Source: Imperialibacter roseus
GTDB taxonomy: Bacteria; Bacteroidota; Bacteroidia; Cytophagales; Cyclobacteriaceae
Length of the DNA: 64,000 nucleotides
Reading direction: 5' to 3'
NCBI RefSeq assembly: GCF_032999765.1
Contig: NZ_CP136051.1
Coordinates: 4,792,501 to 4,856,500 of the forward strand
The position numbers and the translations under genes are program-made. Below are positions 8,775-17,592 of this stretch, piece after piece. Position 1 is the stretch's first letter, and the number at the start of each line of letters is the position of its first letter. The notes beneath the pieces were generated by a model. The model did not search any database, had not been told where the DNA came from, and worked only from the letters and a program-made list of their open reading frames with translations.

Positions 8775-9740
8775 ATGATCGTAGTAACTGGTGCTGCTGG
8801 CTTTATTGGAAGCTGCCTTATTTCAAGCCTGAACAAGAAGGGTTTCCGGGCCATTGTGGCTGTTGATGATTTCTCCAACGAAGAGAAGAACAAAAACCTC
8901 CAAGAGAAGCAAATAATAGAACGTGTGGACAGGGATGACTTCTTCGGCTGGATCGAGAATAATCAAAAGCAGATAGAATTCATCTTTCATCTGGGAGCAC
9001 GCACAGACACTACCGAGTTTGACCGGGAGCTTCTTTGGAAGCTGAATACAAACTATTCAAAAAAGGTTTTTGAGTTGTGTACGCTGTATCAAATTCCGCT
9101 GGTGTATGCGTCGTCGGCCGCTACTTATGGCCTGGGGGAAATTGGCTACGACGACGATGAATCGAGGCTTTCCGAGCTCAAACCATTGAACCCGTACGGT
9201 GAGTCGAAGAATGAATTTGATATCTGGGTATTGCAACAGGAAAAGAAACCGTTCTTTTGGGCCGGCCTCAAGTTCTTCAATGTATACGGCCCCAATGAAT
9301 ACCACAAAGGAAGAATGGCCTCTGTGATCCTTCATGCCTACCATCAAATAGAGAAAACAGGCAAAATGAAGCTTTTCCAGTCGCACAATCCAGCCTACAA
9401 AGACGGTGAACAAATGCGTGACTTTGTGTATGTGATGGATGTGTGCAGCATTTGCCTGTTTCTGATGCACCACAGGAAGGACAGTGGCATTTACAACCTT
9501 GGGTCTGGCCGTGCGAGAACATTTAAAGACCTGGTGCTGGCAGTGTTCAACGCACTGGAAAAAAAGCCTGAGATTGAGTTCATACCCACGCCTGAGGACA
9601 TCAGGGACAAGTATCAGTACTTTACTGAGGCCAGCATGACTAAACTAAGATCTATCGGGTATGATCAGCCATTTACAGAGTTGGAAAGTGGGGTTGTGGA
9701 TTATGTAAAAGGCTATCTATCCAAAAGCACATACTACTAA
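8775..9740 (+). CDS. hldD: ADP-L-glycero-D-manno-heptose 6-epimerase
   Basis: An extended short-chain dehydrogenase/reductase of 321 residues that epimerises ADP-heptose for the LPS inner core. It has the NAD(P) Rossmann motif TGAAGFIG at the start, the HLGARTDTTE segment typical of HldD, an active-site-type YGESK (Tyr and Lys) near residues 137-141, and FNVYGPNEYHKGRMAS. The length and the lack of extra domains match E. coli RfaD/HldD. It is separated from its neighbours and has its own promoter. Confidence 0.93.
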   Translation: MIVVTGAAGFIGSCLISSLNKKGFRAIVAVDDFSNEEKNKNLQEKQIIERVDRDDFFGWIENNQKQIEFIFHLGARTDTTEFDRELLWKLNTNYSKKVFELCTLYQIPLVYASSAATYGLGEIGYDDDESRLSELKPLNPYGESKNEFDIWVLQQEKKPFFWAGLKFFNVYGPNEYHKGRMASVILHAYHQIEKTGKMKLFQSHNPAYKDGEQMRDFVYVMDVCSICLFLMHHRKDSGIYNLGSGRARTFKDLVLAVFNALEKKPEIEFIPTPEDIRDKYQYFTEASMTKLRSIGYDQPFTELESGVVDYVKGYLSKSTYY

Positions 9741-9820
9741 ACGTCGGCTTTTACCATCTGGTGATAAAATAATATAGTAGTTTTAATGGACAGGCTTATT
9801 ATCAACCGAGCTCCCTATTC

Positions 9821-11083
9821 ATGAGGAAAGAAGTACTTTTAATTAAGCTCCTTCAAGCAATTCTCGTTATTGCCCTCCAATGCAATACTTTATCTGCGCA
9901 GAAGAGTGAGGCACTGACTTTCCACAAAGACATAGCTCCGATCATTCACCAAAATTGCACTCCGTGCCATCAGCCGGGGAAAGCCGGGCCATTTAATCTT
10001 ATCACTTACCATGATGTATCGAACAAGGCAGATTTTATTGTGTATGTTACCAAAACACGATATATGCCGCCCTGGCAAGCCGATCCTTCGTATCAAACTT
10101 ACCTAAACGAGCGTTTGCTTACCAGCGAGGAAATAGCTACCATACAAACCTGGGTAACGCAAGGAAAAAAAGAAGGAGACAAAAAGGATGCGCAATCGAT
10201 TGATGTGCCTACGGGTCCATATCCAGAACGCAAACCTGACCTAAGCTTTGCCATGCGCAGTCCCTTTATGATTAGTGATGCCGGAAAAGACGACTATAGG
10301 TTTTTCAACATCCCCACCCACCTTGCCGAGGACACCTACCTTGAAGCAATTGAGTTTGTTCCTGGCAACAAAAGGCTGGTTCACCATAGCCGCATTATGA
10401 CGGACACCAGCCATATGGTTCGGCATATTGAAGGCCTCTCGGCCAACGATTCAACCATCTGGCAATTCAACAAATATCCTCCTCTTGACAGGTTTCTTTA
10501 CGGTTGGGTACCTGGCAACTTCCCCATCTTCTTTCCCAAAGGAACCGGTAAGAAGATCAATAAGGATGTTGACCTGATCCTCAACATACATTACGCACCT
10601 TCCTCTGTAAAAGAAGAGGATCTTTCTGTTATCAATTTATACCTGGCCCAAGGAAAAATAGAAAAGGAGGTTAAAACCATTACTATTACGGAAGAATACA
10701 TCCTGAATAACCGATTTCTAATTCCTAAAAATACCAAGCCGTATTTCGAGGCCGTCTATCTGCTAGACACCACAATTGAAGTGATTGCAGTGATGCCCCA
10801 CATGCATTATCTGGGCAGTTCTTTTAAGGCTTATGCCATTACTCCGGAAAAAACTGAAATACCTTTAATACGAATAAACAAGTGGGATTTTAACTGGCAG
10901 ACCAGCTATCAATTCAAAGAATTGGTGCAAATACCAAAAGGCTCGATTATTAAAGTGGAAGCTTCCTACGACAACACAGCAGGAAATCCCGCCAATCCAA
11001 CATTCCCACCCAGGGATGTACAATACGGCTGGAATACAACCAGCGAAATGATGAATCTCGTTCTATATTACATCGAAAAGTAG
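9821..11083 (+). CDS. Secreted cytochrome c / PHM-type copper monooxygenase fusion
   Basis: A 420-residue protein with a signal peptide (about residues 1-26). The N-terminal domain has a heme c site, CTPCH at 46-50, with Met82 (RYMPPW) as a likely axial ligand. The rest resembles type II ascorbate-dependent copper monooxygenases (peptidylglycine alpha-hydroxylating type). The candidate CuA ligands are H188-H189 (LVHHS) and H257 (NIHYAP). The candidate CuB ligands are H327 and H329 (MPHMHYLG) and Met410 or Met411 (TSEMMNLVLYY). The whole known ligand set is therefore present. The substrate is unknown. A heme domain could deliver electrons to the copper site; that is inference. Confidence 0.78.
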   Translation: MRKEVLLIKLLQAILVIALQCNTLSAQKSEALTFHKDIAPIIHQNCTPCHQPGKAGPFNLITYHDVSNKADFIVYVTKTRYMPPWQADPSYQTYLNERLLTSEEIATIQTWVTQGKKEGDKKDAQSIDVPTGPYPERKPDLSFAMRSPFMISDAGKDDYRFFNIPTHLAEDTYLEAIEFVPGNKRLVHHSRIMTDTSHMVRHIEGLSANDSTIWQFNKYPPLDRFLYGWVPGNFPIFFPKGTGKKINKDVDLILNIHYAPSSVKEEDLSVINLYLAQGKIEKEVKTITITEEYILNNRFLIPKNTKPYFEAVYLLDTTIEVIAVMPHMHYLGSSFKAYAITPEKTEIPLIRINKWDFNWQTSYQFKELVQIPKGSIIKVEASYDNTAGNPANPTFPPRDVQYGWNTTSEMMNLVLYYIEK

Positions 11084-11231
11084 GAGCGCCAGCAAGATTT
11101 CGATCCAATTCCCTCTCCATTGTATAGATGCTCTTCGGCCTTCCGAACATCCTCTTCACTAACTACGGGATGAAGTCTAACGTCGTCACATTCAGTTAAC
11201 AAACTGCCCAAAACAATCACAGAAGAGGCAC

Positions 11232-11264
11232 AAAAAAAGCCACCCAAGACCTTGGGTGGCTTTT
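11232..11264. terminator. Bidirectional terminator
   Basis: A near-perfect hairpin, AAAAGCCACCCAA / TTGGGTGGCTTTT with a 4-nt loop, has A-rich and T-rich flanks. It lies between the convergent monooxygenase gene and the SusCD-associated lipoprotein gene and can serve both. Confidence 0.85.
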
Positions 11265-11285
11265 AGATGAATATTTAAAATTCAA

Positions 11286-12245
11286 TTATTCACTACAAAG
11301 GTCCAATTTAATTTTACCAGCAGAAGGGTTCGAAACGTCGGCAACCACGTTTCCGCTTGGCGAAATAATTTTGAACACGCACTCACTGTTATAGGAGTCG
11401 TCGCTCCACTCAAAGGAAAGTGATGTGGTTCCTGCAGGAACATTTACAGTTGCACTTCCCGACGAACCACCACCGTCAGGTATTTTCACCTGCGCAGCTT
11501 CAGCACCATCAACAAGAACGCTGATATAGCCTCCCTGCCAACCATCGCCGTACGTGTCAGTCAACTGGAATGACCAGTCACCTACTGGCTTGGAAATTTC
11601 AGCTGCACAAACGATCGCCCAGGCATATGAGCAGTTGGATCCAGGAAATTCAGTACAAACTGAAGGAGACCATGAATCAAACAACCTACCATCAGCAGTA
11701 GTCAACTCCCAACGAATTGAGAAAGAGTCGCCGGGTACAAACTTAAAGTTTGTGCTGCTGGCCTTTCTATTAGGCTTATCAGGGTTACTCCAAACTGGAG
11801 TAGCTGTGCCGTCCTTATCGTAGTCAAAGGAAGAGTCCTTAAACATCTCATACATATCATCCTGAGAAATAGTGAATGACGTTGTCACCTTGTTAGCAGG
11901 CACTGCAGCTCCTTCTATAGTCAGGAACGACACACCATCCGCACCACCATAGTTTGCTACGGCAGGGTTACCATCAGGATCAGTGTAAGCTTCGCTGAAA
12001 TATGCAAAAATCTCTATTTTAGTTACTGTATTTTTACCGTCAATAGAGTTCCACAGCATATCAAAAGTAATGTCCTGACTAGCGTCTCCACTTAGAAAGT
12101 CACCTTTTGAGCCATCAGCTACAACTGTGTACGCATTGACAGCTGATTCCCATTCGGGCAGTATCACCAAATCCTCGTCCTTACAGGCAGGTATAACAAC
12201 AACCATCGCCAGTAATACCAGGATATATTTATTTAGTTTTTTCAT
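11286..12245 (-). CDS. SusCD-associated lipoprotein with a DxYGDGW domain
   Basis: A 319-residue lipoprotein (signal peptide ending in a lipobox-like IPAC, Cys at about residue 21), third gene of a SusC-SusD unit and probably surface exposed. The middle part looks like an extracellular beta-sandwich. The last ~90 residues contain TDTYGDGWQGG followed by a glycine-rich beta pattern, a motif seen in many secreted Bacteroidota proteins. It occupies the SusE/SusF position but has no clear starch-binding signature. Substrate not predictable. Confidence 0.7.
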   Translation of the reverse strand: MKKLNKYILVLLAMVVVIPACKDEDLVILPEWESAVNAYTVVADGSKGDFLSGDASQDITFDMLWNSIDGKNTVTKIEIFAYFSEAYTDPDGNPAVANYGGADGVSFLTIEGAAVPANKVTTSFTISQDDMYEMFKDSSFDYDKDGTATPVWSNPDKPNRKASSTNFKFVPGDSFSIRWELTTADGRLFDSWSPSVCTEFPGSNCSYAWAIVCAAEISKPVGDWSFQLTDTYGDGWQGGYISVLVDGAEAAQVKIPDGGGSSGSATVNVPAGTTSLSFEWSDDSYNSECVFKIISPSGNVVADVSNPSAGKIKLDLCSE

Positions 12246-12263
12246 AATTGTCTAATTAACTAA

Positions 12264-13997
12264 TTAAAACTGAAACTTAAGTGTATCCCAGAACACTGCA
12301 GCCGAAGGATTGTCATAAATGATAACCGGAGTTTTGCTATTCAGGTTAAGTTCATCCTGCGCATACGGGAAACGTAGCGCAAACTGACGTGGCAACTGAA
12401 GTGGTGTCTGAATATCAGCTGGAAGCCCTGTTCTACGGAAGGCATTATACTGCTCAATACCATTCCCGAAGTTAGCAAACCAAGCTTGTTTCAGCACATA
12501 GGCAAGCCTGGCGTTTGGAGTTCCGCCTGTAGGGTAAGCGGCGATGACCTCAGCCCTAAGAGCAGCTCTTGTTTTGAAAGTAATTGGCCAGCTATAAGCC
12601 GTACCCCAAGTAGACTCATCAGCAGCTACAGTTTGACCACGAGAACCAAAATCCCAAACTTTGTTCATCTGATCGGTCAATGCCGAGTTAAGCAGCGCAG
12701 ATTCGCTTGCAGCTACCTTAGAGATATCTGTTCCCAAGGTGATAGACGCTTCCAAAAGATAGAACTTCGTCATCCAGCTTGTTAGCATAGGAAAGTAGCC
12801 TACGCTAGAGCCCTTGTTGCCTCCGCCTGAACCAGCCGTAGCGTCAAACACACCACCGGATGGATAAGAGCCAGGGATAGTTCTGATAGGGTTGTCATTC
12901 GGAATACCTGATGGATCAGCTCTGTCCCTCCCGAATATACCAGCCAAATAAGCCTCTTCAGATGAAGAAAGACCGTCTGGGTCTGACCCAAACAAAGCAT
13001 TGGTAATATTAGGATTCAATACAAAGTATCCATAAGTACAATCCGTTCTCTGAGAGCAAGGAATCGTCTGCTTGTCAGTCGGATCGTCAGGATTTAGCAC
13101 ATTTGAAGTCTGACGATGAAAGTAGAAAGGGAACCTGGGATCACCATTCAACAACATCTCGTACATGAACTGGTGTCCAAAATAGCTAAACCCAGCCTCT
13201 CCACCAGCGTATGCAGCCTGGTACCATGGATGCCTAAAATCGGGCGTAACAGCAGTTGGAAACTCATACTGAAAATCATCAGCTGAACTGGTAATCAAGT
13301 CACCCTCTGTAACAAGTGCCTGAATCTGACCAGCTACATCGCTAACGTTCCTTGTTTGAAGTAGCAGCCTCAACTTCATAGTTTTAGCTAGTTTTCTCCA
13401 ACGAGTCATGTTGCCGTTGTAGATGAGGTCACCTCTTACAGCAACCGTGCTTGTTAGTGCAAAGTTGGCAATGGCCTTGTCAAGCAGACTTAAACAGTCG
13501 GCATAAACGGCAGCATCGTCATCATAAGCTGGCTCTTTGATTGGACTATCAGCATCACCCTGAAACGCTTCCGTGTAAGGCACGTCTCCAAAGAAATCTA
13601 CCATAGTGCTGAAGTAGTATGCCTTCAGTACCTGACCAATCCCAAGGTAACGAGGATTGTTTCCTTGGGCTTCTGCAGCCAGAACCAACTCGTTAAGATC
13701 CTTGAGAGGTCCGCTGTAGAGAAAATTCCAAGTACCATTCCATGACGCATTGCTGAAGTTAAAATCATCATTTGCAGTTGTTTGCGCCATAAAACCCGTA
13801 GATGCTCCATTGAATCCTCCAGCTAACGAGGAAGACATGTTCGATAGCACATTGGCCAACAGAAGATCAACTGCTGCTTGTGACGGGTTGTTCGGATCCG
13901 TATTGACATCTAAATCGAAAATGTCGCAGGAAGAAACAGAGAACAAAAGTATTAGCGACATAAATGCAGCTAAAGCTTTTCTATGTAATTTTTTCAT
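12264..13997 (-). CDS. SusD/RagB-family outer-membrane lipoprotein
   Basis: A 577-residue substrate-binding lid for the SusC-type transporter encoded immediately upstream. The signal peptide ends in SVSSC (Cys24) and is followed by the typical DxxDxNTDPNNPS start of this family and TPR-like helices. The C-terminal region (YNAFRRTGLP, LPRQFALRFPY) matches SusD-like proteins of the large SusD_2 type. It starts 27 nt after the SusC stop and ends 18 nt before the lipoprotein gene, so all three are one operon. No glycoside hydrolase lies next to it. Confidence 0.9.
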   Translation of the reverse strand: MKKLHRKALAAFMSLILLFSVSSCDIFDLDVNTDPNNPSQAAVDLLLANVLSNMSSSLAGGFNGASTGFMAQTTANDDFNFSNASWNGTWNFLYSGPLKDLNELVLAAEAQGNNPRYLGIGQVLKAYYFSTMVDFFGDVPYTEAFQGDADSPIKEPAYDDDAAVYADCLSLLDKAIANFALTSTVAVRGDLIYNGNMTRWRKLAKTMKLRLLLQTRNVSDVAGQIQALVTEGDLITSSADDFQYEFPTAVTPDFRHPWYQAAYAGGEAGFSYFGHQFMYEMLLNGDPRFPFYFHRQTSNVLNPDDPTDKQTIPCSQRTDCTYGYFVLNPNITNALFGSDPDGLSSSEEAYLAGIFGRDRADPSGIPNDNPIRTIPGSYPSGGVFDATAGSGGGNKGSSVGYFPMLTSWMTKFYLLEASITLGTDISKVAASESALLNSALTDQMNKVWDFGSRGQTVAADESTWGTAYSWPITFKTRAALRAEVIAAYPTGGTPNARLAYVLKQAWFANFGNGIEQYNAFRRTGLPADIQTPLQLPRQFALRFPYAQDELNLNSKTPVIIYDNPSAAVFWDTLKFQF

Positions 13998-14024
13998 ATG
14001 TTCATACAGTTATTAAAGCCTCAA

Positions 14025-17000
14025 TTAGAAGCTAAGTGAAACATTGAAGCCATAACGACGAGTTGTAGGCGTCGCTCCGTACTCGAATCCCTGCTGATTA
14101 GAGTCTGACGTTGCTGTCAATTGTTCAGGATCCAGATTCAGACCTTCCAATACGTTAGGCGCACGGAACCAAAGGTTACGACCAGTTAACGAAATAGAAG
14201 CTCTTCCAAACGGTGTATTCTCCAAAATAGATTTTGGCAATGAATAACCAAGGCTTAATTCACGCAGACGAATTACAGTACCATCATACACGTTAACTTC
14301 ATCCTGTCCGTAAGCACCCCATCCGTTAGAGAAGTGAGAGTCGAATGCAGTAATTGGCGTAGTGTTTCTGATTTTGTTGCCGTTTTCATCCAATACAGCC
14401 TCATAAGTCTGATTGCTACCATAAACACCGGGAACCACTCTCAAACCTTCACGATCAACAGAGTTTGCCAGCTGACCACGAAGCATCAAAGAAGCTGCAG
14501 TGAAAGAGTAGAAGTCTCCACCTTGTTTCCAGTCAATCAACGCCTTCAAAGTGATGCCCTTGAATGAGAATGTGTTTGTCCAACCAAGTGTAAAATCAGG
14601 GTTAGGATCACCGATGATTCCTGAAGTCTGTGTTGGGAAAGGAAGACCCGTATTTTTGTCAATCAAAATATTGCCTTCATCATCCCTTGCATTGCTCGTT
14701 CCGAAAATCTGTCCGTAAGGAGCTCCGTTTCTGTGGATAGTTCCAAAAGTAGAACCTGCACCACCGATGAAGATTTCACCACTTGGGCCGGCGTCTACAA
14801 TTTCAGACTTGATTTTAGTGAATGCGAAGTAAGAATTCCAGGTAAAGCTATTCGAAAGCTTAACTGGAGTCACGTCAAGGCCGATTTCCCAACCTTTATT
14901 AGTCAACTCTCCGATGTTTACAATCTCCTGAGTAAAACCAGTTGAGCGTGAAACGGCAGCACTGGCTATCTGGTCAGTAGAACTTCTGGAGAAGTACGTT
15001 ACGTCCAAACCAATGATGTTGTTCAAAACCCTGGCTTCTGCACCTACCTCAAACTCGTCAGTAAATTCTGGCTTAAGAGTAGCGTTTCCAAGGGTGTTAC
15101 CCAAAGTTGCTGTATTGAAAACACCTGAATACCTGGGAGACGCAATTGGCAGACCTAATGCGTAGACAGTTCTAACCTGATAAGGGTCGGCATCTCTACC
15201 CACTTTTGTTTGTGCTACACGCAACTTTGCAAAGTTGATGAATGACGGCATTGTCACCGCATCACTCAACACAAATGAAAGGCTTGCACCAGGATAGAAA
15301 TAGTTGTTTGCTCCCTGAGGAAGTGTAGACGACCAGTCATTACGGCCTACTACGTTAAGGAAAAGATAATCTTTGTAAGACAAAGAGATATCAGAATAAA
15401 CACCGATAAGTCTTCTCAATCTGTCAAAGTCTCTTAGAACAATTTGAGTAGAAGTTGCATTTGTTTTCAACAGGCTGGCTGTGATTACGTTAGCGCCACC
15501 AATCGTTCTTCTTGAATACCTTCTTTCATTGGCATTCATACCTACAAGAGCACGGAAGCTAAGATCTTCATTGATATCCTTGCTGAAAGTCATGATCAAG
15601 TTATAATCCTGCTCAGTATTTGAGATATCATCCGTTGTAACGCCACCGTTCGGAACCGAGATTCCACCTGGTCTTATCACATCTCTTCTGAAGTCGTGGT
15701 AAGTGTTAACACCACCTTTTAAAGTTACGTTGAACCACTCAGTGACATCGTAACCGGCAGTAATGTTTCCATAAACACGGTTTACATTACTTTCATAAAG
15801 GTTGTTCTTGGCAATCCAGCGTGGGTTGTCAAGTGCTCTATAAAATATGTTAGAACCATCAACAGGGTGTTCAAATGGCAACCCATTCAAGTCGAAGTTT
15901 CTTGGGAGGTAAAACAAACGAGCAAAAATTGAGTTTGTCGCTTGGCCACCATAATAGTCAGAGAATGCACTTGCACCTGACTGTGGAGAAACCTGATTTG
16001 TGTTTACATAGTTCACTGTACCTGAAACGAACAATCCATTATCAAGCTGACCATTTCCACCAAAGAAAAGAGTGGTTCTGTCGATTGTTTGATTAGGAAC
16101 GATACCTTCCTGATTCATTCTTGAGAAACCGGTGTTGATACTAGCTTTTTCGGATCCAGATGAAAGAGTTACGCCGTTCTCAACTACACGGCCTTTTTCG
16201 AAGAAACCACCGATGATATCATGCGGCTCTATTTTGTAGGGCGCTGAAACGCTTCTAACTGATCCGTCAGGCATTGTGTAATCCTGCATCAAATCAGGAA
16301 ACAGGCCTGGGTATCTGTTGCTTATCGGGTTACTAGCCGTACCGTCAGGATAAGGTGAGCCGTCAGGATACAAAGAATAAGTCTTAGTATAATTGGTTCC
16401 ATACTGAGCGTTGATTTTATCAACATAATCAGGCATAGGAGCACCCCAGTTACCGATGAAACCTCCGTTGTACACCTGGTTAGATCCCTGCGTGTACACA
16501 TCCTGATAGTCAGGAATACCGGAAATTTCCTGCCAGTTAACAGAACCATTGTAGCTAATCTCCATTCCCTTTTTGGTGTTCTTCTTGCTAGCTTTGGTTG
16601 TGATCACAACCACACCGTTAGTCGCCCTGGAACCATAAAGCGCTGACGCTGCAGCACCCTTAAGAATAGAGATACTTTCGATGTTGTTTGGATCAATATC
16701 AAATGCACGGTTAGATGTAACTGTGTTTGATCCTGGATCATCATTACCGTTTACACTGTTGTCGAAAGGAATACCATCAACAATGAATAGGGGCTGAGAG
16801 TTACCAGTCATAGAAGAAATACCACGAATGTTAATTTTGGTAGAAGAACCGGGAGCACCGTTACCACCTGTAATGTTAACACCTGGCATTTTTCCCTGCA
16901 TAGCACGCAGAGGATCTGGCTCAGCACGCTGAGATACCTGATCAGATGAAAGATTGGCTACGGAATAACCGAGTGCCTTTTTTTCTCTCTCAATACCCAC

Positions 17001-17330
17001 AGCTGTTACAACTACTTCGGTCAATTGCTTAACGTCAGATGCCATTGCAACATCAATAACTGATCTAGCACCAATTTCAGATTCCTGAGTGGTGAGACCA
17101 ATAAATGAAAATACGAGCGTTCCGCCTGCTGCAGGAACACTAATTTTGTAGTTACCATCAATGTCAGTGATGGTACCTACGGTTGTACCTTTAAGTACAA
17201 CGTTCACACCGGGTAGAGAAGAACCATCATCCGTAGATGTGATTGTTCCTGACACCACCCTGTCTTGGGCCCAGACTTCGGATACGAAGACTGAAACCAG
17301 CATGAAACATAGTAGTAGAATCCTCTTCAT
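14025..17330 (-). CDS. SusC/RagA-family TonB-linked outer-membrane transporter
   Basis: A 1101-residue outer-membrane beta-barrel. It has a signal peptide ending VWAQ, then a carboxypeptidase-regulatory-like domain (residues 27-100, SLPGVNVVLKGTTVGT and DGNYKI). A TonB box/plug region follows (TEVVVTAVG, LRAMQGKMPGVNI, SALYGSRATNGVVVITTK), then the barrel ending in NVSLSF with a terminal Phe. With the SusD partner it forms the lidded nutrient importer of Bacteroidota. Promoter boxes lie 50-80 nt upstream. Substrate unknown. Confidence 0.95.
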   Translation of the reverse strand: MKRILLLCFMLVSVFVSEVWAQDRVVSGTITSTDDGSSLPGVNVVLKGTTVGTITDIDGNYKISVPAAGGTLVFSFIGLTTQESEIGARSVIDVAMASDVKQLTEVVVTAVGIEREKKALGYSVANLSSDQVSQRAEPDPLRAMQGKMPGVNITGGNGAPGSSTKINIRGISSMTGNSQPLFIVDGIPFDNSVNGNDDPGSNTVTSNRAFDIDPNNIESISILKGAAASALYGSRATNGVVVITTKASKKNTKKGMEISYNGSVNWQEISGIPDYQDVYTQGSNQVYNGGFIGNWGAPMPDYVDKINAQYGTNYTKTYSLYPDGSPYPDGTASNPISNRYPGLFPDLMQDYTMPDGSVRSVSAPYKIEPHDIIGGFFEKGRVVENGVTLSSGSEKASINTGFSRMNQEGIVPNQTIDRTTLFFGGNGQLDNGLFVSGTVNYVNTNQVSPQSGASAFSDYYGGQATNSIFARLFYLPRNFDLNGLPFEHPVDGSNIFYRALDNPRWIAKNNLYESNVNRVYGNITAGYDVTEWFNVTLKGGVNTYHDFRRDVIRPGGISVPNGGVTTDDISNTEQDYNLIMTFSKDINEDLSFRALVGMNANERRYSRRTIGGANVITASLLKTNATSTQIVLRDFDRLRRLIGVYSDISLSYKDYLFLNVVGRNDWSSTLPQGANNYFYPGASLSFVLSDAVTMPSFINFAKLRVAQTKVGRDADPYQVRTVYALGLPIASPRYSGVFNTATLGNTLGNATLKPEFTDEFEVGAEARVLNNIIGLDVTYFSRSSTDQIASAAVSRSTGFTQEIVNIGELTNKGWEIGLDVTPVKLSNSFTWNSYFAFTKIKSEIVDAGPSGEIFIGGAGSTFGTIHRNGAPYGQIFGTSNARDDEGNILIDKNTGLPFPTQTSGIIGDPNPDFTLGWTNTFSFKGITLKALIDWKQGGDFYSFTAASLMLRGQLANSVDREGLRVVPGVYGSNQTYEAVLDENGNKIRNTTPITAFDSHFSNGWGAYGQDEVNVYDGTVIRLRELSLGYSLPKSILENTPFGRASISLTGRNLWFRAPNVLEGLNLDPEQLTATSDSNQQGFEYGATPTTRRYGFNVSLSF

Positions 17331-17383
17331 ACTGTTTTGTTTAAAGTTGGAAATAGGTAATAGTTTTCGATTGTAAGTAAACT

Positions 17384-17414
17384 CAAACTTAAAGTTTTTC
17401 GCTGAAATCTCAAA
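17384..17414 (-). promoter_or_regulatory. Promoter of the susC-susD operon
   Basis: On the minus strand TTTG (17414-17411), 19 nt, then TAAGTTTG (17391-17384) match the Bacteroidota consensus in both boxes and spacing. It predicts a leader of roughly 45 nt before the SusC ATG. Confidence 0.65.
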
Positions 17415-17592
17415 AAAATCTAAGATTCTTTCGTGGCGTCACATTATATCAAAACAAGTGTTGTAAAATTTTCAAAACCCACATAAAATGCTGTTTTGCT
17501 TAATTTAATTTTTCGAGATCACGCAAATTGGGGGAGGTCGCCGAACAATATTTTGAGAATGTTGAGAAAAGTAAACTTGGAATAATCAATTT

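Noticed and set aside
11554-11823. Plus-strand frame opposite the SusCD-associated lipoprotein
   Set aside because: Antisense shadow, no domain, lies within a well-supported lipoprotein gene.
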